Shown piece after piece: positions 60,086 through 64,000 of a DNA stretch of 64,000 nt (the first letter of the stretch is position 1; each line of letters starts with the position of its first letter). The position numbers and the translations under genes were made by a program. The notes beneath the pieces were generated by a model, which was not told the DNA's origin, made no database searches, and worked only from the letters and a program-made list of their open reading frames with translations. The stretch spans positions 1 through 64,000 of the forward strand of contig NZ_CABPSP010000004.1 of NCBI RefSeq assembly GCF_902459765.1, in the 5' to 3' direction. The DNA comes from Pandoraea anapnoica. GTDB taxonomy: Bacteria; Pseudomonadota; Gammaproteobacteria; Burkholderiales; Burkholderiaceae.

Positions 60086-63000
60086 ATGCACAACCTCATC
60101 ATTCGAGATGGCACCAGTCAGGCGATGCGGGCGCTGCCCGCGTTGCAGGACGGGTATTTTCATCTCGACGAGATGACGTTTCACGATCTGCTCGATGTCG
60201 TGGTCGAGTTCGCGGCGCTGGTGCGCTTTCACAACGCCGAGGACAAGCCTGAGGGCGATTGGTCGCCATTCTTTCGCGCGGATGAAACCGTCGTCATGAG
60301 TCGCATTCTGGCGTTCGATTTGTCGCGCGAGACGGAGAGGTTTGCGCAGTGGTGGCGCGACACCCCGGAATATGACGGCGTGCGCGGCAACGGCGCAGGC
60401 GTTCGCGCGATGATCGGCGCCTCCCCGGTCCCGGAGCTCGTCGTCACGCTCAACGGCTGGTATGTGGCGCTATCGCAAGCGCAGACGGACAACGGACTGG
60501 CACTGCGCACGGTGCTTCGGGCGGTCATCATGCAACTGAGCCGACGGGCTTCGGGCGTGCCGCATGTGATCGAATCGATGTCGCTGCGCGAGCCGCTCGA
60601 TGCCGTCTGGACCGAAGCGGAGCACTTGCCGCATGCCCCCATGGCCACCACGGTTACGCCTGAACCTGACACCGTGCTGGGCAAAGCCGACGTGCGCGCA
60701 GATTTTCACGCGTACATGAAAGCCATCGAAATGGTGCGCAAAGAGGCGTTGGCCCGCTTGCCTGCGTCGCTCCAAAGCGGTAATCACGATCCGGCCATCG
60801 GTTTGCTGATCGCGTTCGTCAAACAGTTCGAGAAGCTCCAGAACAAGCTCAACGGGTACACGCAGAAATTCATCGATTTCTACTATGAACGCATGCTCGG
60901 CAGCGCGCCGCGCGGCGTGGTGCCCGATCGCACATGGCTGGTATTGCGTCGCAATCCCGACGCCAGGGATGTCGTGGTCCCCGCAGGGACGGCATTTCCT
61001 GCCGGGATCGACGCGCATGGCCACGACATCATCTACGAATCGGAAGACGAACTGCGTGTGAGCGGTGCGCGCGTGACTCGCGTGCAGACGCTGTATCTCG
61101 ACCACAACGGCTACAGCATGCCGGAGAACCTGCTGCCGGAGGATCCGGAAAACGGTGCGACGGGTCGTAAGTGGCCCACGGCGGCGTGGTTCGAAGACGT
61201 TCCATGTGGGCCACCCGGCGTGGAGCATCCGCAAGCCTGGCCGGTGCTCGGCGCGCCGAAGCCCGGCGCAGGTATCAGCCCGCATCGCGCCGCGCGTGTC
61301 GGTTTTGCGCTGGCCAGCAAGGTGCTGTTGCTCAAGGAAGGCGAGCGCGTCATCAGGCTGACGATTACGTTTGCCGATGAGCGGCTGGTCACGCAACTCG
61401 GGCATATCGCCGACGCCGTATTCAATACGCCGGTCGAAGGCGCTGCCCTGAGCGTTGACGATGCCGAGCGAGGGCGAGAGACGGCGAACGATAGCCATCT
61501 GCGCCGTCAGGATCTTTACCTCAAGATTCTGCGCAGCTTGTTTTCCGTTTCGCTGACGGGAGAGAAGGGGTGGATCGATATTGCGGGCTACGTACCGGGA
61601 CTGCTGGGCAACCAAATGACGCTCAGCTTCGTGCTTGCACCGGAGGCACCATCGGTGGTGCGATATTCGCCGGTGCTGCATGGTGAGAATTTCGACGTCG
61701 ACACGCCGCTCGTGCGCTGCGTCATCAATCCCGGCGCGTATCTGTTCCCGTATGGTTTGCTGCGCAATCTGCCTGTGACCGGCGCGCAAATCGACGTCGA
61801 CGCGCACGGTTGTCGCGATCTGGTGCTTTATAACAACATCGGCCAGCTTAGCGCGGCAACACCTTTTGCACCGTTCGGGCCGCTGCCGCGACTGGGCAGT
61901 TATCTGGTGGTGGGCAGCACGGAAATGGCGTCCAAGCGCATTACGCGGTTCGGTCTTCGTATCGAGTGGGCGGACCTGCCGCGCGTGACTGGTGGCTTCG
62001 GTACGTGGTACGACGGGTACGACGTGCGTCTGGCGAACGAAGACTACGTGGCGTCGGTCGAAGTGCTGGCCAAGGGCGGATGGCTGCCATCTGGGGATGC
62101 ACCACGCCCCGTCGTGCCGCTCTTTCACACGCGGGTTACGCCCGGCAAGGGCGAGCGCATCGACAACGTCATCGTGTGGGAGGCAGGTTCGCTCGCGCAT
62201 CTCTTCGAGCCGGACGAGGGCGTCAGTCCCGCCCATCCGCTCACGTGGGGCCCGGGGGCGAAGAACGGATTCTTCAGGTTCACGTTTGCCGCGCCCGCAT
62301 TCGCTTTCGGGCACGAAGCGTACCCGCAGGTGTTGTCATCGACGATGCTCGCCAACTCACGCAAGCGTATGTGGCGCAAACAGCGCCCGATGCCACGTGC
62401 GCCCTACACGCCCATCGTCAACACCATCTCCTTCGACTACAGCGCGACGGGTGAAATCAGCGTCGACCGGATTGCGAATCGGGATGAAGACGGCCGCTTC
62501 CTGCATCTGTTCCCTTCCGGCTGGGAATCGCTCGACATGACGAGCTATCCCGCCCCCGAGCTACTCCCACGCTTCGAAGATGCAGGCAACCTGTACATCG
62601 GCATCGATGCGAACGACCTTGGCGACACGCTGACGTTGCTGTTCCAGCTTCGCGAAGACTCCCGCCCGGTAACGGGGTCCGTGGACGACGCCAGTGACGA
62701 CGTACGACCGACGGGCTTGCGCTGGAGCTACCTCAGCAGCAACGTCTGGAAGCCGCTCGCGCTTCGCGACGTCCTCACGGACGGTACGCACAAGCTCATG
62801 ACCTCGGGGATCGTGACGTTGCGTGTGCCGGACGATATCGGCAATCGCAACACCGTCATGCCCGACGGGCTGTACTGGCTGCGCGTGAGCGCCGACCGAG
62901 ATATGGATAAGTATTGCAGCTTGTACGCAGTGCACGCGCAAGCCGTTCAGATCCGGCGCGGGGCAGACGTGCCACCGGAGGTGCCGATGGTCCTGCCAGC

Positions 63001-63931
63001 GGGCACGATTGCGCGCAGCCGACGTCCGCTGCCGGGCATCGTGTCCGTCGTGCAACCGCTGCCGTCTTGCGGCGGCCGGGCACAGGAGACACGCGAACAG
63101 ATGCGTACGCGTGTGAGCGAACGGTTGCGCCACAAGCAGCGTGCGGTCACGCCTGCCGACTTCGAATCGATGATTCTCGAGGCGTTTGCCGAAGTCTTCA
63201 AAGTGAAGTGCTTCGCGAACCTGTCGACCCGGCACGGTCCGGTCGATTGCGTCCGCCCGGGGCAAGCGCTCGTGGTGCCGCTGCCGTACTGGCCTGCCAC
63301 GAAGGACGGCGAGCAGATGCCGATGCTCGACGGCAATGTCGTCCAGCAGATCGCCGAGTTTGCGAATGCGTTGTCGTCGCCCTGGGCGAGTGTTTCCGTC
63401 GAGAACCCGGTCTACGAACGCATTCAGGTGCGCTGCAAGGTGCGCTTCGCCGATCGCGCGGGCAACGGTCATTACCTCGCGCTGCTCAACGCGGCGATCT
63501 CGCGCTACCTCACGCCGTGGCAGGACGACGTGGGCTACCGCACGCACTTCGGGTGGTGCATCCGGCAACACGATCTCGAAGCGTACATCGGCGCGTTGCC
63601 CTATGTGCAGTACGTCTCGGGGTTTTCGATGCTGCGCATCGCGACGGTGGCCACGGACCCCGACACGACGGCGGCGGCAGGCACCGATATGCAGACCTTC
63701 ACGCTGTTCGACACTGCTCGGCGCTCGGGCGATGCTGCGGGTCCGCAGACGGACATCGTTCCGCTGTATCCGTGGAGCATTGCGATCCCGGTGGCGCATC
63801 ACGCCATCGAAGCGGTGGACGACGACAGGGATTACGAGGGCGTGCCGACCACGCTCAGTCAGTTGGAAATCGGCACCACCTTCATCATTTCGGATGACGA
63901 CCATGAACGGAAAACCGATCGCCCGGCGTAA
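60086..63931 (+). CDS. Large baseplate protein with C-terminal baseplate J/gp47-like domain
   Basis: A 1281-residue protein. It begins MHNLIIRDGTSQAMRALPAL and FHLDEMTFHDLLDVVVEFAA, with no strong Shine-Dalgarno. A long wedge-like region follows, including KLQNKLNGYTQKFIDFYYER, VVPDRTWLVLRRNPDARDVV, and many Ig-like beta stretches to about residue 990. The C-terminal part from about 1010 has QETREQMRTRVSERLRHKQR, AVTPADFESMILEAFAEVFK, RPGQALVVPLPYWPATKDGE and VYERIQVRCKVRFADRAGNG, the baseplate J (gp6/gp47) core. Afp uses two proteins (Afp11, Afp12) for these roles. Here one very large protein occupies the place, perhaps a fusion. The following gene overlaps its last 29 bp. Confidence 0.9.
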   Translation: MHNLIIRDGTSQAMRALPALQDGYFHLDEMTFHDLLDVVVEFAALVRFHNAEDKPEGDWSPFFRADETVVMSRILAFDLSRETERFAQWWRDTPEYDGVRGNGAGVRAMIGASPVPELVVTLNGWYVALSQAQTDNGLALRTVLRAVIMQLSRRASGVPHVIESMSLREPLDAVWTEAEHLPHAPMATTVTPEPDTVLGKADVRADFHAYMKAIEMVRKEALARLPASLQSGNHDPAIGLLIAFVKQFEKLQNKLNGYTQKFIDFYYERMLGSAPRGVVPDRTWLVLRRNPDARDVVVPAGTAFPAGIDAHGHDIIYESEDELRVSGARVTRVQTLYLDHNGYSMPENLLPEDPENGATGRKWPTAAWFEDVPCGPPGVEHPQAWPVLGAPKPGAGISPHRAARVGFALASKVLLLKEGERVIRLTITFADERLVTQLGHIADAVFNTPVEGAALSVDDAERGRETANDSHLRRQDLYLKILRSLFSVSLTGEKGWIDIAGYVPGLLGNQMTLSFVLAPEAPSVVRYSPVLHGENFDVDTPLVRCVINPGAYLFPYGLLRNLPVTGAQIDVDAHGCRDLVLYNNIGQLSAATPFAPFGPLPRLGSYLVVGSTEMASKRITRFGLRIEWADLPRVTGGFGTWYDGYDVRLANEDYVASVEVLAKGGWLPSGDAPRPVVPLFHTRVTPGKGERIDNVIVWEAGSLAHLFEPDEGVSPAHPLTWGPGAKNGFFRFTFAAPAFAFGHEAYPQVLSSTMLANSRKRMWRKQRPMPRAPYTPIVNTISFDYSATGEISVDRIANRDEDGRFLHLFPSGWESLDMTSYPAPELLPRFEDAGNLYIGIDANDLGDTLTLLFQLREDSRPVTGSVDDASDDVRPTGLRWSYLSSNVWKPLALRDVLTDGTHKLMTSGIVTLRVPDDIGNRNTVMPDGLYWLRVSADRDMDKYCSLYAVHAQAVQIRRGADVPPEVPMVLPAGTIARSRRPLPGIVSVVQPLPSCGGRAQETREQMRTRVSERLRHKQRAVTPADFESMILEAFAEVFKVKCFANLSTRHGPVDCVRPGQALVVPLPYWPATKDGEQMPMLDGNVVQQIAEFANALSSPWASVSVENPVYERIQVRCKVRFADRAGNGHYLALLNAAISRYLTPWQDDVGYRTHFGWCIRQHDLEAYIGALPYVQYVSGFSMLRIATVATDPDTTAAAGTDMQTFTLFDTARRSGDAAGPQTDIVPLYPWSIAIPVAHHAIEAVDDDRDYEGVPTTLSQLEIGTTFIISDDDHERKTDRPA

Positions 63932-64000
63932 CCGGGACACTTTGCGGCGTAAGTTCGGCAACGGAGAGATGCCGTCGGCCACGGCATTCTCCGAACTGAT
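63903..64000 (+). CDS. Partial eCIS gene, probable fibre/collar-type protein (cut by window edge)
   Basis: ATG at 63903, overlapping the baseplate gene by 29 bp, open to the right edge (about 32 residues visible: MNGKPIARRNRDTLRRKFGN, then GEMPSATAFSEL). The pattern of a basic start and RxxLRRKFxxGxMPSxxxFSEL resembles the conserved N-terminus of tail-fibre or eCIS structural proteins that begin with a helical KF..GexPt..dF..LI block. It is too short for firm assignment. It shows that the locus continues past the window. Confidence 0.6.
   Translation, partial: MNGKPIARRNRDTLRRKFGNGEMPSATAFSEL

Noticed and set aside
60470-62314. 614-residue open frame antisense to the baseplate gene
   Set aside because: Shadow of a well-supported gene; Arg/His-rich composition typical of reverse-frame reading in GC-rich DNA.
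52044-64000. Type VI secretion system
   Set aside because: VgrG, PAAR, gp25 and sheath-like proteins occur, but the sheath is a single long phage-type protein rather than TssB/TssC, the cap is DUF4255 and no TssJLM or ClpV is visible.
52044-64000. Complete prophage or R-type pyocin
   Set aside because: No integrase, terminase, capsid, holin or endolysin in the visible part, and the LysM hub, DUF4255 and DUF5908-like proteins are eCIS markers; the right edge leaves a residual doubt.

Overview
The window is about 63% GC, densely coded on both strands and rich in LysR-type regulators. Together with the Omp34-like porin, a dgdA/dgdR pair closely resembling that of Burkholderia cepacia, and a periplasmic penicillin G acylase, this points to a Burkholderiaceae chromosome. 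Pandoraea or a close relative is my best guess, but the genus cannot be proven from the sequence alone. I see no rRNA, tRNA, CRISPR array or insertion sequence.

Left part (1-46 kb) is metabolic and transport chromosome. It opens with a truncated protein made of about 115-residue repeats, then a porin and a Rossmann SLOG protein at the end of a Fe3+/polyamine-type ABC importer operon with a divergent LysR gene (2.5-8.2 kb). A secreted alginate-lyase-like enzyme and an orphan repeat protein follow (8.3-10.1 kb). Next come a sulfonate-type binding protein and an SsuD-like flavin monooxygenase, a D-threonine aldolase/D-serine dehydratase-type enzyme with a HAD hydrolase and a divergent LysR gene (10.2-15.4 kb), and MFS/LysR/SDR/tautomerase genes (15.4-18.9 kb). 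A TonB receptor with a small exported Cys protein, a Tat-exported binding protein and a GT39 enzyme occupy 19-24.6 kb. After that come an exported esterase, dgdA/dgdR, an entericidin-like lipoprotein, a chemoreceptor and AhpD-like proteins. An old yellow enzyme is controlled by a textbook MerR promoter (32.7 kb). A three-gene 2-hydroxycarboxylate uptake, CoA-transfer and CoA-ester lyase operon lies at 33.3-36.7 kb with a divergent LysR gene. MocR, serine acetyltransferase epsC, a MerR/P-loop fusion, penicillin acylase pac and chromate transporter chrA complete this part.

Right part (46.6-64 kb) is the most unusual. A 1082-residue protein with a deaminase-like C-terminal Zn motif (candidate toxin) and an ABC exporter precede a contractile injection system locus. 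The order is DUF4255 cap, unknown protein, sheath, two tubes, Afp6-like peptide, LysM baseplate-hub protein, VgrG-like spike, PAAR tip, gp25, a 1281-residue baseplate protein, and the start of a probable fibre/collar gene cut by the window edge. The arrangement fits an extracellular contractile injection system (eCIS, Afp/PVC-like) rather than a T6SS or a complete phage. The AAA ATPase, tape measure and fibres would be expected just beyond the right edge.

Recurring architecture: operons are paired with divergent LysR/MerR/MocR genes, and several intergenic regions carry clear palindromes. These are a lux-box-like site at 849, TGCAA arrays at 21770, MerR dyads at 32762 and a TetR-type operator at 42334. 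No matching regulator gene is visible for the lux-type or TetR-type sites.
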